DNA from: JAEUIE01 sp035430005
GTDB lineage: Bacteria; Planctomycetota; Planctomycetia; Gemmatales; HRBIN36
Length of the DNA stretch: 64,000 nucleotides
Assembly: GCA_035430005.1 (NCBI GenBank)
Contig: DAOMFV010000001.1
Coordinates: 1-64,000, forward strand
Direction of reading: 5' to 3'
A model generated the notes under the pieces. It saw nothing but the letters and a program-made list of their open reading frames with translations, was not told where the DNA came from and ran no database searches. A program made the translations under genes and the position numbers. Numbering within the stretch: position 1 is the stretch's first letter; every line of letters starts with the position of its first letter. Below are positions 8,927 to 18,043 of this stretch, in pieces.

Positions 8927-9778
8927 CTATTCAAACGGCGTGAACCAGATGGGCTGGGGCCGACCGGTGGGACGGCGGAGCGTCTTGGCTCTTACCGGAT
9001 GGCGAAGATGCCATTCACCGCCGTCGCAGCGATAGAGTTCGACGCTTCCCACCACGACTCCACGGGGCAGTTCGTCCAGGTTCACCTTCTCGAAGCCATA
9101 CTTCTTCACCCAGTGAGGCAGATCATCCGCAAAGAGCTTGGCTGAATAGATGTGGATTCTGCCCCGTCGGCTGGTGGCATCCCGGCGATACTCAATCTTC
9201 TTGATGCCCCGGAAGATCGCTTCGACATGGGGCTGACGAATGCTCAGCGCCACCGTGGGTTCATCAGAGAATCTATGCTGGGTTGCTTCGAGTTGGTTGA
9301 TCTGTGCTGTAAGTTGTTGCTGAATCTTCGGCGAAAGGGCTGTCTGTTGAATCGTCCTTAAACACTCAAGATACTCTTGAGGCTTCCCCGGCGGACGATG
9401 GCGTTCTGCCAGTTGCAACAGCTTCTTCGTGAAAGGCAGTTCAGTGATCTGGCGAAAGCCGATGAAGTTGGCACAACTGGCTTTGAAGCCGACAAAGTCG
9501 CTGCCAGACAATAGTTGTGGCGGAGCCAGTTGCCAGCCCGGGCCTTCCAGAAGAATCTGACCATCAGCCTTTTGCTGGCATCGATCAATCGTGAAGGTGC
9601 TCCATAGATAGAATCGACGAGGGTGCCCTAGCCCGACGATAAGCATCACACGCCCCGACGCCTTCTTCGCTGATGCCAGCTTGGTATAGATTTGCAACCG
9701 AGCCGGTTCCTGACTGAAGTCATGAGGCAGACTGCCCTGCTGTTCGCAGTTGTGGTATTGCAAATAGATGAGTGACAT
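8927..9778 (-). CDS. ASCH-domain protein
   Basis: A 283-residue cytoplasmic protein. The C-terminal third (about 188-283) is an ASCH domain: VALSIRQPHVEAIFRGIKKIEYR is the typical opening beta-strand/helix, followed by RGRIHIYSAK. ASCH domains belong to the PUA-like fold and are thought to bind RNA or nucleotides. The N-terminal part (about 1-130) has no family I recognise, though its length and sequence composition look like a real domain. It lies 6 bases downstream of trpS on the same strand, so it is probably co-transcribed, consistent with an RNA-related role. Confidence 0.75.
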   Translation of the reverse strand: MSLIYLQYHNCEQQGSLPHDFSQEPARLQIYTKLASAKKASGRVMLIVGLGHPRRFYLWSTFTIDRCQQKADGQILLEGPGWQLAPPQLLSGSDFVGFKASCANFIGFRQITELPFTKKLLQLAERHRPPGKPQEYLECLRTIQQTALSPKIQQQLTAQINQLEATQHRFSDEPTVALSIRQPHVEAIFRGIKKIEYRRDATSRRGRIHIYSAKLFADDLPHWVKKYGFEKVNLDELPRGVVVGSVELYRCDGGEWHLRHPVRAKTLRRPTGRPQPIWFTPFE

Positions 9779-9784
9779 CGATTG

Positions 9785-10768
9785 TTACCGGAGCCCCACC
9801 ACCTTGCGGGCCAAGTCCATCGTCTTTTGTGCCTCAGCCCTCGCCTTCGCTGCTCCCTGCTGAAGCACTGCTTCTACGTGATCGAGGTTATTGAGCAACT
9901 CTTTCCGTTTGGCCCGAGCTGCTGCAAAGTAAGCTTCTATCTTGTCGTAGACCATCGTCTTAGCGGTGCCATAACCCAAGCCGCCGGCACGATACTTGGC
10001 GGCAAGGTCAGCCTTCTCTGCCTCCGTGGCGAAGAGCGAGTAGATAGCAAAGACATTACAGGTGTCAGGATTCTTCGGTGCTTCCAGTGGGGTGCTGTCG
10101 GTGACGATGCTCATCACCACCTTCTTGAGATGCTTGCCCTCGGCAAAGATATCGATGGTGTTGCCATAACTCTTGCTCATCTTCTTGCCATCGATGCCGG
10201 GCACCACGGCAGCAACATCGAGCTTGGCTTCAGGCAGTGGGAACAGATCGGTCTTGTAGGTGCTGTTGAAGGAGCCAGCCATGTCACGAGTCATTTCGAG
10301 ATGCTGAACCTGGTCCTGCCCCACGGGTACAACATTGGAACGATAAATCAGAATATCGGCAGCCATCAGGATGGGGTAAGTGAACAGGCCAACGCTGGGG
10401 CTGATGCCCCGGGCGACTTTGTCCTTGTAGGAATGGGCCCGTTCGAGCAACCCCATGCCGGTGACCGTCGAAAGAAACCAGGTGAGTTCCGTCACTTCGG
10501 GCACATCAGACTGACGGAAGAAAGCAGCCTTGTTCGGATCGAGACCGAGTGCCAGATAATCGAGAGCCACATCTCGCACATTATCACGCAGGATGTTGGC
10601 ATCCTGTAGCGAGGTCATTGAGTGATAGTCAGCGATGAAGTAGAAGCACTCACCGATGTCTTGCAGGGCGATATGCTGGCGAATCGCCCCAAAATAGTTA
10701 CCCAAATGGAGCTTGCCCGAAGGCTGAACGCCAGAGAGGATGCGCTTGCGAGTGGGAGTCGTGTTCAT
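9785..10768 (-). CDS. trpS: Tryptophanyl-tRNA synthetase
   Basis: A class I aminoacyl-tRNA synthetase that charges tRNA-Trp. The 327-residue length is standard for bacterial TrpS. The HIGH-equivalent is in SGVQPSGKLHLGNYFGA (residues 12-28) and the KMSKS loop in DGKKMSKSYGNT. The Trp-binding region MAADILIY and the GQDQVQHLEMTRD segment are intact. It is transcribed ahead of the ASCH-domain gene. Confidence 0.98.
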   Translation of the reverse strand: MNTTPTRKRILSGVQPSGKLHLGNYFGAIRQHIALQDIGECFYFIADYHSMTSLQDANILRDNVRDVALDYLALGLDPNKAAFFRQSDVPEVTELTWFLSTVTGMGLLERAHSYKDKVARGISPSVGLFTYPILMAADILIYRSNVVPVGQDQVQHLEMTRDMAGSFNSTYKTDLFPLPEAKLDVAAVVPGIDGKKMSKSYGNTIDIFAEGKHLKKVVMSIVTDSTPLEAPKNPDTCNVFAIYSLFATEAEKADLAAKYRAGGLGYGTAKTMVYDKIEAYFAAARAKRKELLNNLDHVEAVLQQGAAKARAEAQKTMDLARKVVGLR

Positions 10769-10837
10769 GACGAAAGTATATGTAGAATCGCACTGAGTAG
10801 AAGTTAGACCAGTTTAGCACGTTTCAGGTTCATTTAG

Positions 10838-11161
10838 TCAGGTCCGACGCCATACGGTGATCGGGGGCTGGCGAGGCTCCAACTGCTCGATCTCGGCCAG
10901 CCAAAAAGGCGAAATACCATTTAGTCGGAGCGTGATTGCCCGAACGACTTCTTGAAACCCCGGCCAGTCAGCGTTCAGTTCAAGAAACTCACCATACTCG
11001 AAATCCAATTCAACAACAGTCCAGGCTTCCGTAACACCATCGAGTTTGTGTCCGCTTACGGAAAAGATCTCACCCCACTCGATACCCCCTTTGCGGCCGG
11101 GCTTGTCTTCCCGCCATACCCCGTTGTCATCGGCGTACAGTCACGGTAAGCTTTCTGCCAT
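10838..11161 (-). pseudogene. Small planctomycete-type protein interrupted by an in-frame UGA at codon 7
   Basis: Reading the minus strand from ATG 11161 gives MAESLP, then TGA (11141-11143), then an open frame of about 100 codons: LYADDNGVWREDKPGRKGG, IEWGEIFSVSGHKLDGVTE, AWTVVELDFEYGEFLELNAD, WPGFQEVVRAITLRLNGISP and an end QPPITVWRRT. The composition is protein-like and no later in-frame ATG is seen. TGG (Trp) at codon 7 would restore a normal start. Either the gene is freshly broken, the TGA is a sequencing error, or translation begins at the CTG just after the stop. Function unknown. Confidence 0.6.
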
Positions 11162-11186
11162 CTGTAAACCTCCCGGCTTCAGTCTC

Positions 11187-12629
11187 CTAAGGCCCCACAA
11201 TCTTAAGCATCTTCGTATCAGTGACTTTGATCTGAGCGGTATCCTTGTAAGTATCCACCTTGCCGGTCACCTGAATCTTCTTGCCTTTGAAATAGTCCTT
11301 AGGGGCGGTGATATCCTTGGACTTATCGAGGAAAGCTTTTTCGAGGACGACGGTGAAGTTCTTGCTGTCTCGGAAATCGGTCAGAGAGTTGAGAAACACC
11401 CGATTCCCCGCCCCGCCGGTCGCTCTGACAGTGAACTCGACGGTGACCTTCTCGCCGATCTTCTTCGCTGCTTCTTCGGTGGTGATGGTGCCTTCACTCG
11501 TCTTTTCGGGGGCGGCAGGAACTGGCGTTGTGGTCGTACTAGAACCGGGCGGCGAGGCCGAGGGTTCATTGCTCACCAGCACTCGATTGGGGTGGATCGT
11601 GCTCAGCAACACCTTTTGCTGAATGGTGACCTCCCCCTCTTCATCACGAATCTGCAATCGAATGAGGGGATTGCTACGATACCAGTCGATGGTGATGAAG
11701 CCGAAGTTGTTGCCAAAGTTCATGGTACCCACCCGATGGCGATTAGCTTCGTAGGGCCGCCACTTCTTGTCTGCTTCGGTCAGGCCGCTTGAGGTGAGAT
11801 CGTAGAGCGGATAACCAACAGCGTTGGGCATCATGCTCAATTCAGCCAGGTGACGATCGCCACTGAGAATGATCACCCCCTTGGCCTGTGTCGTTTCAAG
11901 TAGCTTGAGGAATCGTTCCCGCTGCCTGGGGAAGTTCATCCACTTCTCCCAGCCGTGGTCCTCCGGGACGAGTTGAATGCTGGAACCGATGAGCCGAATC
12001 TCTGCTGGAATCTTGAGCTGTTCTTCGAGCCACTTCCACTGTGTCTCGCCCAGCATGTTGCAGGTATCGGAGTTGTCCGCCTCGTAAGGACCTTGCCCCC
12101 TGGCAGGTTTGGGATCCTTCTTCTTCAGCGGCGTACGGAAGGTACGGGTATCGAGGAGAATGAACTGCACGCGTTGCCCCGGCGGGCCGATCACTTCCGC
12201 TGAATAGACTCCCTCCTGTTGACGGCGAGGCGAATCAGCAGGCACACCCCAGAAATCGAGAAACAGCTTCTGCGATTCAGCCTTGGGACCATACTCCGAG
12301 CCTGCATCGTCTTTGCCGTAGTCGTGATCATCCCAGGTGGCGAGAATCTTGCTCGACTGCTTCAGCCGCTGAAAGCCGGGGATAGCGGCGAAGAGATCGT
12401 ACTTCTTTTTCATCACCGCCATATCGGTGGTATCAGCGTAGATGTTGTCGCCAAGGAAGATGAAGATCTCGGGCTTGAGTACATTCACCGCATCCCAGAT
12501 GGGCTGAGGCTTCCCCTGATTGGCACAGCTGCCGAAGGCGATGCGGCGAACGGGAGCCTGGGTGGGATCAGAGGCTGTCACCGAGCCGGTAACGAACAAC
12601 CACAAGATGAGAAATCGATGGAGACGCAT
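11187..12629 (-). CDS. PhoD-like phosphatase (alkaline phosphatase D family) with C-terminal OB-like domain
   Basis: A secreted metallophosphatase of 480 residues with a signal peptide (FLILWLFVTGSVTAS). PhoD-type motifs: RIAFGSCANQ, FIFLGDNIYAD (metal-binding Asp/Asn), ILATWDDHDYGKDDAG and IILSGDRHLAELS. These enzymes split phosphodiesters or phosphomonoesters using iron and calcium. After a Ser/Thr/Pro linker (about 365-385) there is a C-terminal beta domain (EKVTVEFTVRATGG ... IQVTGKVDTYKDTAQIKV) resembling the OB-fold of nucleic-acid-binding 'tRNA-anti-like' domains. The substrate cannot be named from sequence. Confidence 0.9.
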   Translation of the reverse strand: MRLHRFLILWLFVTGSVTASDPTQAPVRRIAFGSCANQGKPQPIWDAVNVLKPEIFIFLGDNIYADTTDMAVMKKKYDLFAAIPGFQRLKQSSKILATWDDHDYGKDDAGSEYGPKAESQKLFLDFWGVPADSPRRQQEGVYSAEVIGPPGQRVQFILLDTRTFRTPLKKKDPKPARGQGPYEADNSDTCNMLGETQWKWLEEQLKIPAEIRLIGSSIQLVPEDHGWEKWMNFPRQRERFLKLLETTQAKGVIILSGDRHLAELSMMPNAVGYPLYDLTSSGLTEADKKWRPYEANRHRVGTMNFGNNFGFITIDWYRSNPLIRLQIRDEEGEVTIQQKVLLSTIHPNRVLVSNEPSASPPGSSTTTTPVPAAPEKTSEGTITTEEAAKKIGEKVTVEFTVRATGGAGNRVFLNSLTDFRDSKNFTVVLEKAFLDKSKDITAPKDYFKGKKIQVTGKVDTYKDTAQIKVTDTKMLKIVGP

Positions 12630-12722
12630 GGAATGAATATCTCGCTGCGGGGAATATCGTAAGATAATGATCAGTCTAGGAATCAGAGCGATTCTGACTT
12701 TGAACTTATCAAGGAGATCAAC

Positions 12723-13274
12723 ATGATCAAGAAGTTTGTTACCTTTCTAGCAATGTTGGCCCTGGGCACCATTACCCTCCAGGCAGGAGAGAAAGTCGTG
12801 TCGGAGGTGCTCAATCACACCGTCAAGAACATTGATGGCAAAGAGGTCAAACTAGCCGACTACGAAGGCAAAGTAATTCTCATCGTTAACGTCGCCAGCA
12901 AGTGCGGCTTGACCCCACAGTACAAGGCACTGGAAGCCAACTACGAAAAGTACAAAGATCAGGGCTTCGTCATCCTGGGCTTCCCCTGCAATCAGTTCGG
13001 TGGCCAGGAACCAGGGACGGAAGAAGACATTCAGAAGTTCTGTAGCAGCAAGTACAACGTCACCTTCCCGATGTTCTCCAAGATCGATGTCAATGGTGCC
13101 GGCACCAGCCCGGTCTATGTGGCTCTGAAAGCCAAGTTCCCTGGTGAAATATCCTGGAACTTCGAGAAGTTTCTGATCAACAAGAAGGGCGAAGTGGTCA
13201 AACGCTTTGCACCGAAAGTGAAGCCCGATGCACCTGAAGTGAAGGCAGCCATCGAAGCTGAACTGAAGAAGTAA
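12723..13274 (+). CDS. Glutathione peroxidase-family thiol peroxidase
   Basis: A 183-residue peroxidase with an N-terminal signal peptide (FLAMLALGTITLQAG), so it acts outside the cytoplasm. The family motifs are complete: NVASKCGLTPQY (peroxidatic Cys), ILGFPCNQFGGQEPG with the Gln and a second Cys, and WNFEKFLINKKGE (Trp-Asn of the tetrad). The catalytic residue is Cys, not selenocysteine; such enzymes usually use thioredoxin rather than glutathione. A thioredoxin reductase lies elsewhere in the window. A strong terminator follows. Confidence 0.95.
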   Translation: MIKKFVTFLAMLALGTITLQAGEKVVSEVLNHTVKNIDGKEVKLADYEGKVILIVNVASKCGLTPQYKALEANYEKYKDQGFVILGFPCNQFGGQEPGTEEDIQKFCSSKYNVTFPMFSKIDVNGAGTSPVYVALKAKFPGEISWNFEKFLINKKGEVVKRFAPKVKPDAPEVKAAIEAELKK

Positions 13275-13289
13275 GGCACGACTAACTGA

Positions 13290-13319
13290 AACCAACCCGG
13301 CTTCCTAGCCGGGTTGGTT
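13290..13319 (+). terminator. Terminator after the peroxidase gene
   Basis: A perfect 12-bp stem AACCAACCCGGC/GCCGGGTTGGTT with a 6-nt loop lies 16 bases after the stop. The T tract is short. Confidence 0.75.
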
Positions 13320-13666
13320 CATTCACCGATTCGCGCTCCAGCATAACAACGAGTCCGTTAGTCAGTTTTTGGCATGAAAGATGATAGTGTCAATAACCTG
13401 TCAATAACTTGTTCGTAAGAGGTCGGTTGAGGGTCTATTGGTGGTCTATTTGTGTAAATACAACGATTGTATAATTCAAGTCGAATTTAACGATTTTGTA
13501 GATTTGGCAAGAAGTTCAGGAAATTCTTCTTGAACTCAGCCTTTGCGAAGATTACATTACCCCTCGTCGATGGCAGGGGTAACGGCAGGAGACGTCCCCT
13601 ACCATCGACACCCTCTTTGACAATTCTCAAGGCACAAAGGACTTCCCAGGATGGGACTTGCTGGGC
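13320..13666. other. Intergenic stretch with one inverted repeat
   Basis: About 345 bases without a convincing gene. The only structure seen is a 13-bp inverted repeat with one mismatch, TCGATGGCAGGGG (13567-13579) against 13596-13608. The DNA before it is AT-rich and probably holds the promoter of the next gene. Confidence 0.5.
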
Positions 13667-14536
13667 ATGGACGCCCCCCCTATTCTTGTGCCAATGAACT
13701 ACGCCATCTGTAATGAGACCTTTGAAGGCTGGGAACACCAGCGAATTTGCCAGTTCGTGGCCGGGATAGGCTATCGTGGGCTGGAAGTCGCTCCGTTTAC
13801 CCTCGGCCCAGCCCCAACTCAACTCACAACCTCTGAGCGAGATCGGCTTCGTCAGCAGGCACAGAACGCCGGCGTTCAACTTCTTGGTTTGCATTGGCTC
13901 CTGGCCAAGACTACCGGATTGCATCTCACTCACCCAGATACACACGTCAGGAAACAAACGGCTGCCTATCTGGGTGATCTGGCCAGACTCTGCCATGATC
14001 TGGGCGGCAACCTGATGGTGCTTGGCTCCCCAATGCAGAGAAACCGTCTGCCCGAAGTCTCACCAGCGCAAGCCTTTGAGTGCGCTATCGATACCATTAA
14101 ACAGGCAATGCCCCGGCTGGGTGAATTAGGAGTCAGGCTGTGTATCGAACCGCTTGGCATCGTTGAAACCAACTTCCTCAACACCTGTGCGGAAGCAAAC
14201 GACCTCATCAAAGCCATCGATCATCCGCTTTGCGTGCTTCATCTCGATGTCAAAGCGATGGCAGCGGAGTGCGACACACTGGAAGATGCGGAACCGATCG
14301 CCAGGTTGATTCGGGAGCATGTCGCCAAGGCTGGGCATTTCCATGCAAACGATCCCAATCGCCGTGGTCCAGGGTTTGGCCCGATGTCCTTTCAACCTAT
14401 CATGAAAGCTCTCAGTGATGGCCACTATGCAGGCTGGGTCTCGGTGGAGGTCTTTGACTACAGCCCCGATCCGGAGACCATCGCTAGGGACTCGATTCGC
14501 TACTTGAAGCAGAGCCTGCCGAAGGGAAACAGGTAG
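13667..14536 (+). CDS. Sugar phosphate isomerase/epimerase-like TIM-barrel protein
   Basis: A 289-residue protein of the xylose-isomerase-like (AP endonuclease 2) TIM-barrel family. Typical pieces are GYRGLEVAPF, LGGNLMVLGSP, LCIEPLG (metal-binding Glu), VLHLDVKAMAAE and GHFHANDPNRRGPG (His/Asp of the metal site), with GWVSVEVFDYSP near the end. Members isomerise or epimerise sugars, inosose or hydroxypyruvate; the substrate here is not evident. The start is uncertain: ATG 13667 is chosen over a TTG three codons earlier, and ATG 13694 (MNYAICNE) is an alternative. Confidence 0.85.
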   Translation: MDAPPILVPMNYAICNETFEGWEHQRICQFVAGIGYRGLEVAPFTLGPAPTQLTTSERDRLRQQAQNAGVQLLGLHWLLAKTTGLHLTHPDTHVRKQTAAYLGDLARLCHDLGGNLMVLGSPMQRNRLPEVSPAQAFECAIDTIKQAMPRLGELGVRLCIEPLGIVETNFLNTCAEANDLIKAIDHPLCVLHLDVKAMAAECDTLEDAEPIARLIREHVAKAGHFHANDPNRRGPGFGPMSFQPIMKALSDGHYAGWVSVEVFDYSPDPETIARDSIRYLKQSLPKGNR

Positions 14537-14546
14537 TAAAGATTCC

Positions 14547-14614
14547 GGGAGGGCGAGGCTCCTGCCGAGCTTTCTTGCGATTGCTAACGGTTCGACAGCA
14601 GCCTTGCCTTCCCT
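14547..14614. repeat. GC-rich palindromic repeat, family A copy 2 (decayed)
   Basis: The left arm (14547-14570) is identical over its core to the copy at 8828. The right arm (14589-14614) has accumulated several changes. The loop keeps GCGATTG. Confidence 0.75.
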
Positions 14615-14625
14615 CACAGCAAGTA

Positions 14626-17600
14626 TCAGCGAGTTGTTCCTAACACATGCATCACCGCCTGCTCCAGCGAGGCAGGCGAGAACGGCTTGGATAGAATGCC
14701 CCGCAGCGGGAAGCCGGTGAACCGTTGTTCCAATTCCGCGCTGCCATAACTGCTCATGGCTATGGCGGGCAACGTCGGCTGAACCTTCCACAGTTGACGC
14801 AGCGTCTCGACACCATCCATACCGGGCATGACCAAATCAATGATCACCAGGCTGATGATGTTTCCGTGTTGTCGCAGAAGTTCACAGGCCGAAGCGCCGT
14901 CCTCTGCTTCGAGAACATTCCAGCCATGGTTACCCAGTACTTTGCCGGCCAGGGAACGAAGGCTGGCTTCATCATCAACGATCAACACGGTCTGATGGGC
15001 CTGCGTCTGGCTGACTGCCTCCGGCAGAATCGGCACATTCTGCGTCGGGCGCAGAAGAGGGAGAAAGACACGAAAGGTCGTGCCATGTCTCAGCTTGCTC
15101 GTCACTTCAATGGCTCCGCCATGGCTGCGGACAATACCCAGCACAGCCGGCAATCCCAGGCCCCGTCCCGTCGGCTTGGTGGTAAAAAACGGCTCAAAAA
15201 CACGCCGGCGGGTGTTCACATCCATTCCCGCACCTGTGTCAGTCACATCGAGATAGGCATAGTCGCCTTTTGGCAGTTCAAGCGTGATTTCAGCATTCTT
15301 GTAGGTCTCGTCAATGTGAATGACACCAGTCTTGACAGTGATCGTTCCTACCTGATCAGAGGGCAGTGATTCTGCAGAGTTGCTGACCAGATTGATCAAT
15401 ACTTGCCGTAGTTGGGCCTCTTCAGCCTGAAGCAACGGTAGTGATTCGCTGAGTTCAAAGACCAGTCGAGCCTTCTTTGTTCCGGCAATCTTCAAAAGTC
15501 CCGACAATTCCTCAATTAGTTGCGTCAGGTTGACCTGATTCACTTTGATCTTTCCCCGACCGGCGAAACTGAGCATTTGCTGGCACAAATCCATCGAGTG
15601 GCGGGCAGCCTGTTCAATCGGTTGAATCAGTCCCTGAACCGTCTCGTTCTCCTTCAACTTCATCTGAACGAGGTTCGTGTGACCGAGAATCACTGTGAGT
15701 TGATTGTTAAAATCATGAGCCAGGCCGCCGGCCAGCAGCCCCAGGCTTTCGAGTTTCTGCATTTCGAGGATGCGTTGCTGCCAGCGCCGACGTTCGTGTT
15801 CAGCGTGCCGTTCTTCGGAAATGTTACGGACGACGATAACGCTGCCTCGTTCGTTGTTGACGCGAACAATAGCAACGTTGGCCTGAACCAGCAGTGCGCT
15901 CCCATCCTTTTTCAGGAGTCGTCGCTCCTGGGGTGGAACCAGGCCATAGAACTCTGATTTCTGTTGATAATGCAGCGCCCCTTCACGATCAGCCGGGTGC
16001 AGGGAGTCGAGTACAAGGGTGCCTTCCAACTCGCTCGGCGAGTCATATCCCAGCATGGTGGCCAGATATTGATTGACATGGGCAATCTTCCCATTGCATG
16101 TCATGGCGATTCCAATGGGAGCCAGGTGGCTAAGCATGCGATAATGCTCTTCACGCTCCCGAATGGACTGAGTCGCATGTTTCTCCTCGGTAATGTCTTC
16201 CAGGGTGCCTTCATAGCAATAGACGTTGCCTTGTTCATTGCGAATAGCACGGGCGTGCTCGCGAACCCAAAGTTGTGTGCCATTGGGCATCTTCCAGGGA
16301 TATTCAAGCCCATAGACAGCTCCTTCAGTTTCCATGCGGTCCCGAAATTCTTTCCGCGAATAGGAAGGGCCGTATTCGTACTGGTTCAGATTGACCTTCG
16401 ACGCTTCTTCGATCGACTTCAATTCCAGTAGATGAAGAACCATGGGGTTGCAGAAAGTGAGTTGGCCTTCTGGAGTCGAACGGTAGAGGCCCAAAGGCAA
16501 GCCATCAACCAGGCGGCGGTAGCGTTCTTCGCTTTCCTGCAGCGCCTGATTGGTGCGCTGCTGCTCTGTGACATCCTCGCCAATACTGAACACCCCAACC
16601 GGCTGGCCTGTTGCGTCGTGAATGATTGTGTTGTTCCAACGGATCACCAGTGACTCGCCGGCTCTGGTCCGAAAAGTATTGGTTGCGTAATGGCGGATGG
16701 ATTTGCTGTGGAGTTGCCTTAGATATTCCTCTGTCTGACTGGCATGATCTGAATACAGGCACCGATAAAAGTTCTGTCCGAGAATCTCCTCCTTCTTCCA
16801 TCCGGTGATTCGGCTGAAAAAGGGATTGACATAAGTGACATGTCCCTCGTGATCAAGAAACAGAGCAAGCAGTTGAAGATTCTCCAAGGCATCTCGCCAG
16901 AGTTGATCGCTCTGCTTGTGGCTGGCTTCCACACGCTTGCTATCGCTGACATCGAGACTGGCTCCCCAGACGCGAACGAACAGTCCGCCTTCGACTTCTC
17001 CAAAAAGCCGATTGAGGAACCACTTGGCATTCCCGTCGGCGTCCCTTTCCAGGGTTTCGGCGTCGAAAAGCTTGTAGCCATGTTGAATGAAGTTGCGCAA
17101 GTAGAGTTCGTTCGTCTTGTTTCTGGGCAAGAACAATTCGAGTCTCAAGCCGATCATGGAACTCGTGCTGGAATAGCCGTAAAACCGCGCGGTGCTGGCA
17201 CTTGCCTCTGCCAGATAGCCAAAGCGATAAAATCGGTTGATTTGCTCATCGACAGGCAGGCCGACGGGAATAGGCACTTCCAACTCAAAGCGCCAGAGCG
17301 ATTCGGTGGCATGCTCCATCAGCCACTGATACCGACGTTCAATAGAGCGCTGTGTCAACTCGGCATCAACACGCCGGCTGACATCCCAGACTTGGACAAA
17401 ATCGGCTGGGCCGCCATGATACTGAATGGGATGAACGATCATCTCTGCGGCAAAGATCGTGCCATCGCGCCGCTGCTGTTTGACCGTCCAGCCGGCCTTG
17501 TTCTGTAGAACCGATTCCACATCAATGCGGGAGTACAATCCGCTTCCTGCCGCGCGCAGCATATCGAGATTTCTATCGAGCAGATCCTTGCGATCATAGC

Positions 17601-17826
17601 GATACTGCCGCAAGGCAGCGTGATTGATCTCAAGAATCTTCCCTGATTTCACGGAAACGATAAACCCTGGTACTGGATGATCACTGAACCAGGAGATGTC
17701 CGAGCCTGCCTTAAGCTTGGCGTTTTCCTCACGCAGGTGAGCCAGTTCTTTTTCCAGGTCGGAATGGGAGGATAGAAGTGAAAAGGCCACGTAGTCTCTC
17801 CGTCGACCTGTCTGATGCGCAATCAT
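14626..17826 (-). CDS. Multi-PAS hybrid sensor histidine kinase/response regulator
   Basis: A sensor of about 1066 residues with no clear membrane span, so probably cytoplasmic. After a short coiled coil (DLEKELAHLREENAKLK) it has at least five PAS/PAC units (for example GFIVSVKSGKILEINHAALRQY; VTYVNPFFSRITGWKKEEILG; GLYRSTPEGQLTFCNP; GIAMTCNGKIAHVNQYLATMLGY). Then come HisKA with GLAHDFNNQLTVILGHTNLV (phospho-His), the ATPase domain (NLVSNSAESLP, DTGAGMD, FEPFFTTKPTGRGLGL) and a C-terminal receiver (LIVDDEASLRSLA, Asp in VIIDLVMPGMDG). ATG 17826 is preferred over a TTG 11 codons upstream. No partner regulator is adjacent and the signal is unknown. Confidence 0.92.
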   Translation of the reverse strand: MIAHQTGRRRDYVAFSLLSSHSDLEKELAHLREENAKLKAGSDISWFSDHPVPGFIVSVKSGKILEINHAALRQYRYDRKDLLDRNLDMLRAAGSGLYSRIDVESVLQNKAGWTVKQQRRDGTIFAAEMIVHPIQYHGGPADFVQVWDVSRRVDAELTQRSIERRYQWLMEHATESLWRFELEVPIPVGLPVDEQINRFYRFGYLAEASASTARFYGYSSTSSMIGLRLELFLPRNKTNELYLRNFIQHGYKLFDAETLERDADGNAKWFLNRLFGEVEGGLFVRVWGASLDVSDSKRVEASHKQSDQLWRDALENLQLLALFLDHEGHVTYVNPFFSRITGWKKEEILGQNFYRCLYSDHASQTEEYLRQLHSKSIRHYATNTFRTRAGESLVIRWNNTIIHDATGQPVGVFSIGEDVTEQQRTNQALQESEERYRRLVDGLPLGLYRSTPEGQLTFCNPMVLHLLELKSIEEASKVNLNQYEYGPSYSRKEFRDRMETEGAVYGLEYPWKMPNGTQLWVREHARAIRNEQGNVYCYEGTLEDITEEKHATQSIREREEHYRMLSHLAPIGIAMTCNGKIAHVNQYLATMLGYDSPSELEGTLVLDSLHPADREGALHYQQKSEFYGLVPPQERRLLKKDGSALLVQANVAIVRVNNERGSVIVVRNISEERHAEHERRRWQQRILEMQKLESLGLLAGGLAHDFNNQLTVILGHTNLVQMKLKENETVQGLIQPIEQAARHSMDLCQQMLSFAGRGKIKVNQVNLTQLIEELSGLLKIAGTKKARLVFELSESLPLLQAEEAQLRQVLINLVSNSAESLPSDQVGTITVKTGVIHIDETYKNAEITLELPKGDYAYLDVTDTGAGMDVNTRRRVFEPFFTTKPTGRGLGLPAVLGIVRSHGGAIEVTSKLRHGTTFRVFLPLLRPTQNVPILPEAVSQTQAHQTVLIVDDEASLRSLAGKVLGNHGWNVLEAEDGASACELLRQHGNIISLVIIDLVMPGMDGVETLRQLWKVQPTLPAIAMSSYGSAELEQRFTGFPLRGILSKPFSPASLEQAVMHVLGTTR

Positions 17827-17960
17827 TGACTTGGAAGCATAGGTCACAAATGCCAGCAAGTCAGGAAAGGATTGCCTATTTCAACACTTTCAACATGGCT
17901 GCTGCATGGTATGATAGCCGAATACAGGCCTTCTGATTCAGAACAGCGTCAGTTGGTAGC

Positions 17961-18021
17961 GCGAGGCTCCTGCCGAGCCGCTAGCGATGGTCAAACGGCT
18001 CGGCAGGAACCTTGCCCTCCC
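17961..18021. repeat. GC-rich palindromic repeat, family A copy 3
   Basis: GCGAGGCTCCTGCCGAGCCG (17961-17980) is answered by its inverse at 17996-18021, with GCGATGG in the loop as in copy 1. It lies directly upstream of the aldehyde dehydrogenase and accounts for a spurious upstream extension of that frame. Confidence 0.8.
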
Positions 18022-18043
18022 GCACCTTTTTCCAGGGTACCCC

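Noticed and set aside
12723..13274. Possible selenoprotein (glutathione peroxidase).
   Set aside because: The active-site codon is TGC (Cys) in SKCGLT, not TGA.
13487..13996. 169-codon minus-strand frame over the start of the TIM-barrel gene.
   Set aside because: Overlaps a recognisable gene and shows no domain.
14626..17826. A second FixL-type oxygen sensor among the PAS domains of the large hybrid kinase.
   Set aside because: None of its PAS units has the His-(20)-Arg haem pattern.
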